From NCBI GenBank assembly GCA_015680685.1, contig MNCI01008581.1:116927-180926 (forward strand): 64,000 nucleotides of DNA, written 5' to 3'. This document shows, in pieces, positions 46,501 through 60,200 of this stretch. Source of the DNA: Gnetum montanum. Taxonomy: Eukaryota; Streptophyta; Gnetopsida; Gnetales; Gnetaceae. The notes beneath the pieces are model-generated. The model did no database searches and was not told the DNA's origin. It saw only the letters and a program-made list of their open reading frames with translations. The translations under genes were made by a program, and so were the position numbers. How positions within the stretch are numbered: position 1 is the stretch's first letter; each line of letters opens with the position of its first letter.

Positions 46501-46860
46501 GAAGTCTTTCCTCATGTCAATTTATCTTGCTTAAATATTTAAGATTTCACACGAATATGCTTTCTTTTCTTTCTCTTTTTAAATCCATTGAATCTTGCTC
46601 TATTTCTAGTTTTCTTGTGGAATTTTCTCTCTGAGGTAAATTTGGAGTAGATTGGCAGAATCGTGCTCAAATGTTTCTGTAAAATTTTATTTGCTTCAAG
46701 TAACGTATTATAGGGACCATATAGACTAAGTGATTGAACAAAATAGGAATCTTCAACAACTTACAATATTTGACAAAGTTATCTAAATCTCTTTTATGAT
46801 AGTTGATTACAGTTTTATATACAACCCAGCCATTCCAACATTCACAATAGCAAACACATA
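43590..46860. other. No gene recognised
   Basis: Mostly AT-rich. 44660-45320 has higher GC and several CCATGG/GGCCAT words (CATGGCCAG, CCATGGGCATCATGG); open frames on both strands there (for example 44867-45199 minus) have no domain. 45230-45265 has a 13-bp direct duplication AAGGTAGTATAC. 45861-45900 has a T run and a G-rich run. 44270-44340 matches 48733-48802, another dispersed repeat. Confidence 0.5.
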
Positions 46861-47099
46861 CTCACATTTAGTATGTTTCATAGCTACTAAGTTTCTTTGG
46901 AAATATTTGGACCTTGGTGTTGCCAGAGACTAGCAAGCATCTAAACCCTTTTTGAAAAACACCTTTGATCTCGTGACTTCCCAAGGTCATAAGACTAGGA
47001 GGCCCCCAACGTTGGTAGTCTGGTCCCAAATGGTCGCCAACAAAGATATACTTGGGTTTCATGCTATCTTAACCATCATATCCTTAGAAGAACTACATG

Positions 47100-47210
47100 G
47101 TCCTAATTTCTTGTGAACCATGTCATTGAGATAGGTAGGCTATTAGGGACTCAAAGGTTGTGCTAAGCAACGCCTCCCAGAGCAAGGTTGTTACACTTGG
47201 TATTGAAGCC
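47100..47210 (+). mobile_element. LTR end and primer-binding site of another element
   Basis: GGTTGTTACA, then TGGTATTGAAGCC at 47198-47210, resembles the common plant arrangement LTR-...TTACA followed by the tRNA-iMet site TGGTATCAGAGCC (three transitions). The upstream part (47100-47190) would be U5. No LTR start or internal coding region could be defined. A minus-strand frame at 46868-47062 overlaps and is probably a shadow. Confidence 0.5.
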
Positions 47211-48035
47211 AAGGTTTTGATTCAAGTAGAAGATCCATTCAGACACTTATGCAAAGTAGTTATGAGTGATACATGAGTTGTCTAAAGACAAGTGAATGAA
47301 TCTTGGCCTTGTTTTTATAGAGAATTCAATTATATAAATAGTTATTACAAGTAGGTGATGCAATCATGTGTTGTCTGCTTGGGGCAAAAGTGATTGAATA
47401 ATTCAAGCATTGGTTGCTATCAAGGAAGTTCCTTTCTTATTAGAGTTGAGCTCTAACACTAACATAAAGTTGCTTGAGCTTAAAACTGTTTGTATTAAGA
47501 AATTATATGCAGTGCCAAGGAAATGTTATTAATGATCTTTAGTTTATGCAAAGATAATTGTGTGTGGCCAAAGTGGTTGTGGTAAATTGTGCAAGAAACA
47601 AACTTTGTTCTATCGATTGATCCTTTTGCCAATCTAAGAGAGTGGTGCCATTATGATTTGAATATGAGGTAATGTATTGGATTAGTGCTTCTTGTTATAA
47701 TGTATTACTTCAATATGTGTGGCTATTCTTATTTCCATTGATGTGAAAATTATGTGGCTTGGATGTGGTGAAAACTCGGTAATCTAGCATTACAATGTGA
47801 TGATTTTGTGTTCATGTATTTTGAAGTAACCTTGGATTCTCATCTGAAAATACTTTGTTGATGGTGCCTTAAGGGATCAGGTCATGACACATAGAAGAAA
47901 ATTAATAGCATCTCAAATTTTTCTACTAATAGAATTTCATGTTTGAGGGGAGTGTCCTCATAGCATTATTCCTTATAGCAGTTTGTACCAAATGCACGGT
48001 TGTGTAGAGAAAGTGGGATGAAATGAATCCCAGTA
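47211..48035. other. No gene recognised
   Basis: Possibly internal region of the element whose primer-binding site is at 47198. No gag or pol motif is readable. Confidence 0.4.
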
Positions 48036-48360
48036 GGGAGCACATGTTCTTGATTATGACTCTAAGCAAGGAGTAAATGTTCTTGATTGTGACTTTGAGT
48101 ACAAAGCACACATTTCTATCATGACTGAAAGCAGGAAGCACATGTTCTTGATTATGACTTTGAGTAGGAAACATACATTTCTATCATTACTCTAAACAAT
48201 GATTACATGTGCTTGATTGCAACTTTGAGAGAGATGCACATATTTTCTATCATGACTCTTAAGTAGGAGCATATAGTTTCTATTGTGACTTCAAGTAGAA
48301 AGCAAAAAATTTTATCCTAACTTTGACTACAGAGTACAAGTTTAGGGATAGGGGAATGGT
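48036..48360 (+). repeat. 33-bp minisatellite with two-unit periodicity
   Basis: About nine to ten degenerate units of 32-35 bp. Odd units contain CATGTTCTTGATTATGACT, even units CATTTCTATCATGACT, each followed by a purine-rich AGTAGGAAGCA-like part. Alternation of the two types suggests a dimeric unit of about 66 bp. Confidence 0.8.
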
Positions 48361-50760
48361 TGTCTCTAAAATTTTACACACTTGTATCACTACAATAGGT
48401 AGTGAAGTGATTCACATTTAAACAAGTCTTTCCTCTAGGTAAAAAGGTTTGTACTAGTGGCATGAAAAAAGAAAAAAAGAAAAAAAATTTCATAACCTAG
48501 GCTACACAAGCATCTCTAAATCTTGATTGGATGTGAAGTTGAGTTCAACATTTGTGCTTTATCATTGATAACCTTAGCCATTAAATATTGTTTTCGACCA
48601 TTGTTAGATGAGCTTTGAGTTGTTTGATACCTTGTCGATATCCACTTTGCTCTCTATGTTTGTAAAGTTTATGAACAAAGACATAAGCTTTGAAGACATC
48701 AATTCTTTCAAGTGAGGGAAAGTATCAAGAGTATGCCTTATTGGTAGTTCAAAGGTTTCTTTTCATTTGCAATAAGGGTTGAAAGAAGTATAAAGATCCA
48801 CATGGATCCACATTACCCATTAGCTTAATGATTAGGAATGTTATGAGGACACTACAAATAATTGTTTAAGTAATAGAACCAACATGACGTACATACATAA
48901 CATTTACAAAGAGCACTAGTAAACACATAAGAGATATCGTTCCTTAAGAAAGCTAAGGCTCACCCCTATACTACATGCATCTAGTCCTATGTCCTTACTT
49001 CATAGAGAAGAGAAGGTGCTCAAGTCGAATGGCCAAACCTCCCAACATCCTACATATCCCTATGACAATTTATAAGGAACCAAGGCCATGTAGTTCTCCC
49101 AAGGAATCAAACTATATGTCAGATTATATTTTTCCAAATTCAACATGGAAAACGAAGTAAAATTGGTTCGGATCATTTGTCTATTATTTTATTTCGCAAT
49201 GATATTAACTTACATTTAGAAAAAAAAAAATATTTTGATGGAATATTTCCTTTCCAAACAAATAATCTCTAAGTCATCTCTCTGTAACTCTAGTGACATG
49301 TCTTCATAGAAGGTAGCAGAGAGACTAGAAAAATTAGAATGTGTGTTTTTTTTAAAATAGGATTTAGAAGAAGAAAAATAATTCCTCTATAAAATTGGGA
49401 TACAATTTGTCATTTATGAGAATGGATACAATTTGGATGTAAAAAACTATGTTATCTGAATAGTCCTTTCAAGTAAGGTAACTTGGAGAATTATGAATAA
49501 AAATGTTATAATGATTCAAATAATGAAGGTTAAATATTTAAGCCAAAAAAAAAAAAAAAATTCTGCAAAGGCTATATATTATTCATCTTTCTAGGGCTAA
49601 AAGAGGGATGACAAGATGATGTCACATAGGTTAAACTAATAAAAGAATATGTGCATTAGCGAAAAATCATTGCATGACATCCTAAGATAGTATTTTAGTT
49701 AAAGTAAAAAATAACATTCCTATGAAGTTATCAAGGTTAATGATATTTTAGTTAAAGTGAAAAGAACATTCCTATAAAGTTGTGCACGTTAATGATATTT
49801 TAATGAGAAGTCCAGAAAATAAAGAAGATATTTGCTTTAGAAAAGAGGATCTAATCCTTGAAGTTCATATTTTTTGAATTCACTTAGTAGGGAAAATTTT
49901 AACCATTAATATCTTGTTGAAGCCATATTGATGATAGTTAAAAGATCTTGCTTTTGTGAAAATACTTGTGAGGATAGCAATCATATCTTTTTGCATTGCC
50001 TTGCAATTTCTTATATTTAGAACAAAGTTTGGAAACTGCAAATTAGCATTTTATTATGCTAAGATCTTTATAGAATCTTGTAGCAGCTTGGACTTGCTTT
50101 AGTGTAACTTGGTACATTAATAAAATTTCAAATGCTTTACTAACAAGTGATCTTTCAAATATTCAGGAAATAGAAATCAATATAGATAAAGTATGGTGGC
50201 TTCTAGTAAAGAATTGCAAAGAGAATGTGATAAAAGAAACAATATTTTTAAGTCTTACACACTTATAATTTTTGTCTCATGCTTGTGCTAGATTAGCACC
50301 TTAAAATGATTATTTTATTTTTAAGATTATCATTAGAAATTGATCCTACCATCGTAGTCTTCATAAAAATCCTAAAACTAATCACATTGTCCTCAAATCT
50401 TATTTTACTGATATAATAAAATTTTACTAATATAATCTCTTCTAGTAGGTTAAAAAACTAAAAACTGAAGAAAAATAAGCCAAATATTAAAAAACCCATT
50501 GTTCATTGAATGCTGAGCAGATTAGCACCTCTTCACTCTGAGGATGTTTTATGTATTGGAAATTGGCTAAAAAAAGCTTACTGTACTGTTTTATACTTGT
50601 TTTCTGATGCCTGGTGTAATAGTCTAAGACTCGCCACTTTAAATTGTAACCTTGCAGAAGCCAGGCCCAAACAGCTCCTTCCTGACCGTACGTTATCTAT
50701 CTGGTGGCTTTATAACCTATCATTAGTGAAGATGCATCCTGAATTATTTTAGAATAAGAT
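48361..50760. other. No gene recognised
   Basis: AT-rich. 48935-49110 repeats 38240-38390. 49520-49560 has a poly-A run. 49680-49800 contains an imperfect direct repeat around GATATTTTAGTTAAAGT. An 80-codon frame at 50510-50752 is unassigned; it begins 300 bp beyond the 3' end of the FAD-monooxygenase gene on the opposite strand. Confidence 0.45.
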
Positions 50761-51065
50761 CTGTGATTTGCAACTTACAGTTCACAGGTCAAATCCCAAC
50801 TCTTTATATTGCGATATAAATATACTTTGTAAAATAATCTGGGGTAGCAGAAGACTTACGAAAAGAGATCATTAGATATAACAAAGTCGCAGTTTCACGT
50901 TTTATCTATTTAAGGAACACCTATCATTCAAGAAAGATTATAATGAAACCTTCTCTGCTGGAGAAGATTTTGGGAATTCTACAGATTAAGTGAAACTGAT
51001 AACCCTGAAAATTTTTCAAAATCATCTGAATGAAGGTTTACTTTCATGCATGGTATTACTAGTCA

Positions 51066-51225
51066 TTAATTGCGAAAAACCAATCTTTTACAGAGGAATA
51101 TAATCATGGCAGCTATTAATATTCCAAGTACAGCAACAATGCCATAGAAAATTTTGTTTTCTCGTTGCTTCCTCACCATGATTTCGCTGTATGGAGTCTC
51201 TGTCCAAAGAAGTTGATAAGCACTC
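51066..51225 (-). CDS. Terminal exon: membrane anchor of the KMO-like enzyme
   Basis: 160 bp. Acceptor TTGTTTCCAG precedes it at 51226-51235. It begins by completing a Pro codon (CC from the previous exon plus G), then SAYQLLWTETPYSEIMVRK, an Arg/Lys-rich turn, a hydrophobic span of about 19 residues and a short basic tail KRLVFRN, with stop TAA at 51066-51068. The tail points to a C-terminally anchored protein, as in mitochondrial kynurenine monooxygenase. Confidence 0.85.
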
Positions 51226-54200
51226 CTGGAAACAATCCAGTTTTGGATTAAATCTACAGTTGAAACACAAAATAAATAGTTTTTCCTCAAGCAATTGATT
51301 ACTTGGAAAACATTCAAAGTTTTATTCATTTAATGATGTATATAATATGAGAAAAAATTTATAATATTAAAACTATAGAAAAAGACATTTATCTGAATTA
51401 TGAAGAAGAGCTAGTTTTAAAAGGATTTTTCTGACGAGCTGACCATCTACAAACCATTTTCTTACAGATTTCATGATATCATAATGCCTATGGATCCCAC
51501 TCTTGTACTCATTGTTGCATATCAATGCATGTTTTTTTAAGTCTTTCTACTTTCACCGCATCATTTCTTTAGTCATCCTTGTCTGAAGTTTTCCAAGGCA
51601 TAGAAGTGTTAGAGAGGAAATTAGCATGTCTTTCTAGTTCATGATTAGCTCAAGTTTTTCTAACATCTGCTAATATATAAAAAATTTCTGATAATGTCAA
51701 GTGCATTCATATTTCTTTTATATAAAACTTCCTACATCTAACCATAAGTACATTTATATTTCCTTTATATAAAACCTCCTACATCTAACCATAGTTGTTT
51801 ATGGTCTCTTTTGAGAAGCCTATTTGATATAGACAACTACTAGGCCATAGACGAATCTGTCTATAGAATGAACCCAACATGGAAATAATTGTTAGCTCTT
51901 AGGAAACCATCCTAGGAGAGGTCAAAGTTTTTTTTCTTGCCTTCAACAATCTTGATTTTAAGAGTTTTCTCCTCTGTTGTGAGTTGAAATTTTAAATCCT
52001 GCAAGTTGGCCACAAGTTAACTGTGACTCATGATATCTTAGAAACAAAGACTACTTTTTAACTAGTAAAACCATGATTATGGCATGCTTTGCATTGGAGG
52101 CAAGGACAGCTACATGGATGCCACGACTTGTGATGGTGCTGGAAAGTCGTAACTTGGTGATCATGAGTGAAAAATGTACTAGTCCGAACCTGTGGTGAGG
52201 TCACAGTGGGCTCTAAGAGGTACTCTATATTGACTATGACACACAGTCAGGTCGTGGTTTGCATAGTGATGAAACCCAAAACTTGTTCAAGAAGCCCACA
52301 TCTCCCCAAACTCATATTCTAGGCCTCTAATTGTCATATATGCACATCCAGGACCTAGATGGCAGGTGTGTAGCACCAAGATCTTGCAGAAAAACTAACT
52401 TGAATCCAAATTCCAGTTGTGAACGCTAAAGGGAGTGAGATGTGTTTAATGTTTGGGCAATGAGTTTGCCCATTTCTTATTCTTGAAACTTGTTCAGACC
52501 TGCAACACAAATCAAACAAAAAAAGCAGGGAATACATACAATAGGGAGCTGGAATAGATTCAAAGTTTCACAAGATTCAAGCTTCCAAAGCTTGATTTAC
52601 AATATTTTTATCAAGAGAATGATACAACCCAATGTTATATGCTGAAACAAACTGAAATGGAATTGAAACAATTGAAATGAATGAGATAAGATGATACGAG
52701 ATTTGAAATAAGATTGCTATAGAACTGAGATTACAGGAAGCACTTCAAAGTTGCAGCAATTCATTACTTTTTGAAATCTTACATGCATAAAGGAGAGCCC
52801 AATATATGAAGAGATACTTAAGAACACACTTAACACAAAACATGGCTGCAAATCCTACATCTAATCTCCCACTAATTCAGAAGGAGATTAGAGATGTGGT
52901 CCGCATACAAGGCCCCATGAGTGGTCCCCATGAAGAGATGATTGCTACATGTCAATGATGATCCTATCATTGACTTTATTTGAATTCCCCTTTTCTCTTA
53001 TTTTAAAACAAAATTGTGTAATGTGACATGTAAATGGAGACATAATTTAAAATGCACATGGATTTACACTAGCGCTTACATGGCTACACACATAAAACAA
53101 AGGAAACACATTAACATGACTTGGAAAATAAATATAACATATAGGAGGAAGTCCTCATTAGGCTATAATATTGTCAACAATGATACTGTCGATGAAAATT
53201 TTCCCATACGAATTTGGGATTTTGTCATCTGAATGAGTGCTATGAGACCTATGTTTCCAGTTCATAGTTTAACTCAAGGATTTTGATCTCTATTGCTTTT
53301 ATGCACGACCTATTACATTTAATCATGTCTGTTTATGGCCTCACACTTTGAGATCCGTATTTCTAATTTCAGAAATGGTTAAACTATGTGCATTAATGCT
53401 TAATGATGAAATTTTCTATTTATGAAATTCTCCCTATTGTTGCAAGCCTAGACATTGCTAAGCAAAAATATAAAGCAATTGTAAATAAAGGCTCATGCCA
53501 ACTTACGGTGCAAAAACTCTGGGAAAAAACTTATGAAATGTCCTGAAAATAACTTCCTGAATAACTTTTAAACGGCTGCTTGGAAGAAGAAAGGAACCCA
53601 TGTTCATTTTCACAATATCATGGGCATCTTTGATCCTTCTTTTAGAAAATTCTTCTGCTGCCAAGTGATAAGGAAATGCTCTGCCATCTGCAAAAACGTA
53701 TAGATGGGTCAAATGAATAATTAAAACATTGTTTAATATGGAAAATATGTTCTAAATTTATAAACAATGAAAATTATTAACGCATAATATTGGAAGCTTT
53801 TGGGAAAATTTACATATATAGATGCATGTATGTGCTTTGCACCAATATTTCACCAACAATTATGAATTTTCCACTAATGGTCTAATGCTGATTGAATTGA
53901 AGTGGATTGGAAGAAATGGAAACAAGCTAGTGGTTAGCCACCTGATACAGGAGTTTCAATTTCAGGTCTGCTGTTTTGTATGGTGCTGAGTGCTGAGCTA
54001 TTAAGAAGCAGCAAGAGCAACATGATAGTGCAGCAGAGCAACTCTCATATTACAGCAAGTCTGGGAATTGATAGTTATATGTGATACAATGAATGCAAAC
54101 CCACCTTAGATGGTTTGGCCATTCTAGGGCTCTCTTTTTAATCAACTTTATAATTTTTTTAACATGGTCATAGGTTGACCAAAAGCCTACAAACACCCAA

Positions 54201-57200
54201 TTACCCAAACTATCCATATAATTGGTCAACTAAGAATAATGCAAACTAAGGGCAGTTCCCAATTGCTTCCAATGAAAATAAAAGTAACACATCAATTGTG
54301 TTTTGACTTGATTCAAGTCTTGTTTTCCAAATAGCATCCATGGATGTGTTTTGATTTATCCCTACTCCATCAATTTAATTTTTGAGAAAAGGCTTCATAC
54401 AATGCTTATTAATTTATTTATTAAAAAAAAAGACTCAAACAACCCTTTCTATACAATATGGAGTTGCATCCTCCTATTGAAGACCATCCAACTCAATATC
54501 TAACCACCGTCTAGATGTGAGCTGGTTTATCTTCAAGTCCAAAAAAAACCATGCTTTATCTAGACTGATTTCTGTCCCTCAAAAGGTCTTTTGGCTTCTT
54601 TCCTTCTAGCTTTGAAGCATCACATGTGCAAACAAAGGCTTACAAATTTTATTTATGCATAGTTCTTTCTAAAACAAATAAAATAATAATGAAATCGGGT
54701 TGATATATGATGCAATGAGAGAACAAGAACCATTTCAAATGCTGTTGCAATAGTGTTAATACCTTACCCTGTTGGCAATCTTAATAACATTAGAGTTATT
54801 TTAATAACCTCCAATTATAGTCCATGCATAAATTTTGTTCGTCTCCTCTTCAAAATCTACGTAGATGTGTAGCATGGCCTCCTCAAACTCCATCAATGAT
54901 TCATCATTCTCTCACAATTTAGGAGACGTAGTCTATCATGGAAACAAAAAGCACAATCATGGGGTCATGGTGGGAGGATATAATATAAGTTGTTGCATCA
55001 CCCTCACTTTCTTCTTGTTACAATTGTTTTGTTACCATTGTTTGCAGATCACTTGTGCATCTCAAAATATTCTGCCATTCCTACCTAGTTAAGAAAAGCT
55101 AGCCATCTCTGTAATCATCCTCCTCAAGAACTCTTTCTTTCAAATGACGACTAAGATGACAAGGATGACAAGGTGGATTTTCTTGAGTCATGAAAACCTC
55201 TTGTGAGCTCGGAGGTGAGTTTTCCTAAGCTACGGAACTACTCAAAGGTGGGTTTCCTTGAGCTGGAGATGGCCAGGTTTTCCTAAGCTATGGAACTATA
55301 TTTAGAGGTGCATTTTCTTGAGTTGTAGAATCCTCTTTTGAACTACTCATTGCTCGGAGAAAGAGCAAATCACAAACAAATAAAACAAGAGTGATCTCAC
55401 ACATGTAGACAAAGTAAACAAAAACAAAGAAAACAAAGAGTAAAAAGTTGTAGTATATGCAATACCAGTAATTGGGAGATAGAATCTTGGGAAATAGATT
55501 ACCGGCCAATAATAATAATAACAACAACAGTCTCCCTTTTTCTTAATTTCTCAGGCTAAAATAGAGAATAGAAAATCTCTGAACTCCTTTTTCTTAAAAA
55601 GAGAGAGAAACAGAGGCAGATTCTATGTGTGATGGTTGTCATTTCCATTTTCACTATTATCTTAGAAATAAGAAAACAGTAAATTCTAGATAATAGAGAA
55701 TAAAGAAAAAGAATGAGAATCTCTATACTAGCATTGTTAAATAATCAAAATTTTGATTCTACAGAGCAGAAAACAAACAAAATCCCATGTGTTCATGTGC
55801 AATATGAAAAGGAGAAACAACAATAAAATCTGATGTACATTAACCTTGAACACCATGATGGATTAACATGGTTCCAAACTTTGAAATCTTCATTAATAAT
55901 TTTTTTAGCCTTTCATGTTTTCACATTGAGAGAAATGTAGGCTTGAACAAAGGACCATTTAACAATGATTTGGGGCATAACAACTCTCTCTCAAAACTCA
56001 CCCAAAATGATCAATAAAATAGAACATGTGCACTTAACAAAAGACACCAATAATCCTCAATATGTATAGCTTTATTTTTAATATTAAAATGAGTACTCAA
56101 TGGACCCTTTGGCCATCCAGCTATGATACATGAAGTCTCTCCAATCCTACACCATCTTGTAGCCCACACAAAAAGAACACTGGGGCTGGATAAAATGATG
56201 GGGGCTAACACCATCAAGTACCCCCAAGAACTAAGCCTTTGTGCCCACACAAGAGATCACTAGCCTTGGATAGAATGATGGGGGGCATTTCTTTTATAAA
56301 AACATGAAGTACTAAGTGCACATGATACAAAGAAAATGTTAACTTATCAGCCCAAAACATGCATGCCAAAAATCAGATCTAAGACATATGAAAGACTCTA
56401 TGCATGACTCACAACTCAGAACAAATTCTACATGCCCTCATGAAATAATCCTTACTTGTCCAATTTCTCAAAAAAATAAAAAATAAAAAATCCTTACTTG
56501 TCCAAGCATATATAATTACAAACACCTACTAAGGATTTTGTACAACAAGGATTTGGAATACACATCTTTAAGTTAAACTTGACCACTTTCAGGAGGGAAA
56601 GCACACCTAAAATTTGAGTCGTTGTCCAGCCCACAACTTCAAGAAATCAGCTTCAAACTGTTGCTGCTAAAATCCCCTCACAAAATCAGAGAAAAACAGT
56701 CCTTCAAATCAGCCAAACAGTTCCCAAAAATCAGTCACAAAAGCCCCCAACAGCAACAGCAAATCAACCTCCTGATAGCCCAAAAGAATACTCAAGACAA
56801 TCCATGAAAATGGCTGAGAACAAGTAAGGAACAACCACTCTCCTTCTCCTTTCCTTCACTCCTCACACCTCAAACTAGTGTAGCTCCTCTCCTTCTAGCC
56901 AAGGTCTCCTTGAGAGCAAACACACCCTTCTATTTATACGATGAAAGACACTTTTATGGCTTAGACACAAAAGTCTACTTGCTGGACCCACTCACCTAAT
57001 AGTTTTTTTTTTTAAATTCATAGCATCTTTGATAACCAAGCTCTCATGAAAAAGTGGTTGAGGTGAGAGTGACAACACTCAAGAAAGTTATATGGGAGTG
57101 GTTGTGTGTGAGAATGACGTTACTCAAGAGGATCACATAGCTCATATTAAATGAGTCCTTTATCCCTTAGCCATCAATATGAAGCACATTGTCAATGTTA

Positions 57201-60200
57201 AGATTTATTTCATCTTATTTTGCACATTTTCTACATTTTAACTAGCAAAAGTCATTAAGAATAATTTTTTTATACATTCAACATTTTACATATGTTGAGC
57301 TAATAAAAATGAGCACAAATGCCATAGCTACTAAGTTAAAAAAAATTACATTTTAATCAAACCAAAGAAAATATAGGTCCGCAAGGTATTTTTTTTTCTT
57401 AAAATAAATAGAGTACTAAGGTCACATGTACAAATGTGGGGCACTACACTTCTCCCTCCCCAAATTGGTTAAATTCAACTTTAAAGGCATGTATTCCAAA
57501 CCCTTTTGTAGAAAATTTTTAGTAGGTGTTTGAAGTTGTATTGGCTTGGACAAGTGAAGATTAGTTCATCAGGGCATGTGGAATTTCTTGTGATTTGTGA
57601 ATCATGCATGGAGTCTCTCATATGTCTTAAATTTGATTTTTGGCATGCATGTTTTCGGCTTATGAGTTAATATTTTCTTTGTGTCATGTGCACTGGGTAT
57701 TTCATGTTTTTGAAATCATTTTTTTATAAAAGAAATCCCCCCCGACCCCTCCCCACCCTTATCATATTATCCAAGGCTAGTGATCTCTTGTGTGGGCTAC
57801 AAGGGTTTAGTTCTTGGGGGTGCTTGATGGTGTTAGCCCCTACCATTTTATCCAATCCCGATGTTCTTCTTGTGTGGGCTACAATATGCTATGGGGTAAA
57901 AGACTTAGAGTATCACAGGAAAATGACCAAAGGGTCCATTGAGTACTCATTTTAAAATGAAAAATAAAGCTACACATATTAAGGATTTTGGTGTCTTTTG
58001 TTAAGTGCACATATTTTGTTTGGTTGGTCATTTTTGGGTCAGTTTTGAAGGGTTTTTAAGAGAGTTGTCATGTCCTAAATCATTGTTAAATGGTCCTTTG
58101 TTCAAGCCTACATTTCTCTCAATGTGAAAACATGAGAGGGTGGAAAATTTATTTTAAAAAATTTCAAAGTTTGAAACCATGTTAATCCATCATGGTGTTC
58201 AAGCTTAGTACATATCATATTTTATTATTGTTTCTCCTTTCCATATTGCACATGAGCACATGAGATTTTGTTTGTTTTCTGCTCCATAAAATCAGAAGTT
58301 TGATTCTTTAACAATGCTAGTATAGAGACTGCCATTCTTTTTCTTTTTGTTATTGTCTAACATTTACTGTTTTCTGATTTCTTACATAATGGTAAAAATG
58401 AAAATAACCATCACACAAAATCTGCCTCTGTTTCTCTCCCTTTTATTTTAAAGAAGGAATTTGGAGACTATCTACACTGTTTTAGCTTGAGAAATAAAAA
58501 AAGGGACTATTACTGTTATTATTATTTTATGCCTGGTGATTTATTTTCCAAATTCTATCTCCCAAAACAAAACCTTGTCAAATCCCAACTCCCATGAACT
58601 GTGTAGATTATAATTTCATATTTATTTTTAGGGCCCCCATCTCCCCTAAACACATTTGATGGCTAAAAATTCAGGCCGTACTTTCATACTTTGTTTGCCC
58701 AATTTTGGATGCCTGAAAATGGAGGAAAACAATGGCTAATTATCCCATGAAAAACAAATCCTAACTATTGTAACTCTCTCTATGGTATGATGTGAGCTAG
58801 TTTTTGTATGGCATTTCAAATACTCTTGAGATGCATAGTTAATTCTTTTATTTGTATGATGGGAATATGGCATCATAGAAGCCTAGAAGTCTCCTTGCAG
58901 TAAGTCTTTCATTACATAAATGTTTTATACATTTTGTCATAGTTAGATTTTCCTTTCATGCAAAGTAAATATTGTTTATTTATTTTTGCTACAATATGCT
59001 AACCCCATTTATTTATTAGCAATTATATTCTTTTATTTGTGTAAAGAAAAGAAAAATATATATGTGTGATCATGTATGTTTATTTGTTTTCCATAAAATT
59101 TACCCTTGTGAATTATGATTAGAAGCCCTTTGGGCCCTAGGATAAGCAGTTCACCTAACCTCACAATTAATAATTAGGTAGATGTTGCATTTGATTGGTG
59201 TGCATTCTGTGAAGCATGTAGTATTTTTAAGGATCATTAAAAAATCATTTTAATAATAATATATTCATCCCCATACCTTGAATGGATGAGTTGCATTGTT
59301 TATTTATTTTGCATACACCCTACCCGTACATATGCTTGCTTTGGCTTAATATCTTGAGCCATTGGACCCAAGGGGGTTGAGTTCAACAACACCCAAAGGT
59401 TTTCAATGATGCAGGGACTATTTGTAAGTGTGTACCCACACCCCCCCTCCCTCACGTACAATCTCCGATCACCTATCTTGGGGGTAGATCAAGGTGTAGT
59501 CCAAAAATGATGATTGAGCCAATCCTTGTTTGTGTAGTTTATAACCTGAAGATGACCCAACTCACGGCCAAATGGTGAACGGATTCTTCAAGTTGGATGG
59601 CCCTCAATGTGAGAATGCAACACCACATTGCATGGACAAAATTATTGAACCCTATATACTTTTAATTCCCAACCATTGTTTGAAGCCTATCATAGATTAA
59701 ATGATCTTGTATAGCGAATACGTAGTAGAGGACTAGCAGTACATCCAACCACATCTGTTGGTATTGATTGAAAAATGAAACTTGAAATAAGTGAGTCATA
59801 CAAATGTTTGATGTTTTCTAGCTTTGCAAAGAATGCCAAGTGTTAGCAATCAACTTGGATGATGCTAGTTTTTAAAGTATCATAGTGCTACTAGAGATAG
59901 ATGATATGCAATAGATGCATCAATCCTTAGGATTATGGAAACTGGCAAGGTCTCATCCTGTCAACAACTTTTTAAGTCTAATGAAGGAAGGAGGTATGTG
60001 GGCCCTATAATCAACCCATCACTATAAGTCACATCCTTATTAGTTGCTAATGTAAGTATAATACCATATTTTAAGAGGATTGGACAAGGAAAAAATTGGA
60101 CTGATTCTTTGAGGGTGGTTATTAGGGGGTCCTACAAATGTGTAACTTGCAATTATGTCCTCTAGAAGATCTGATTTCAATGAAAATATAGTATATAAAG

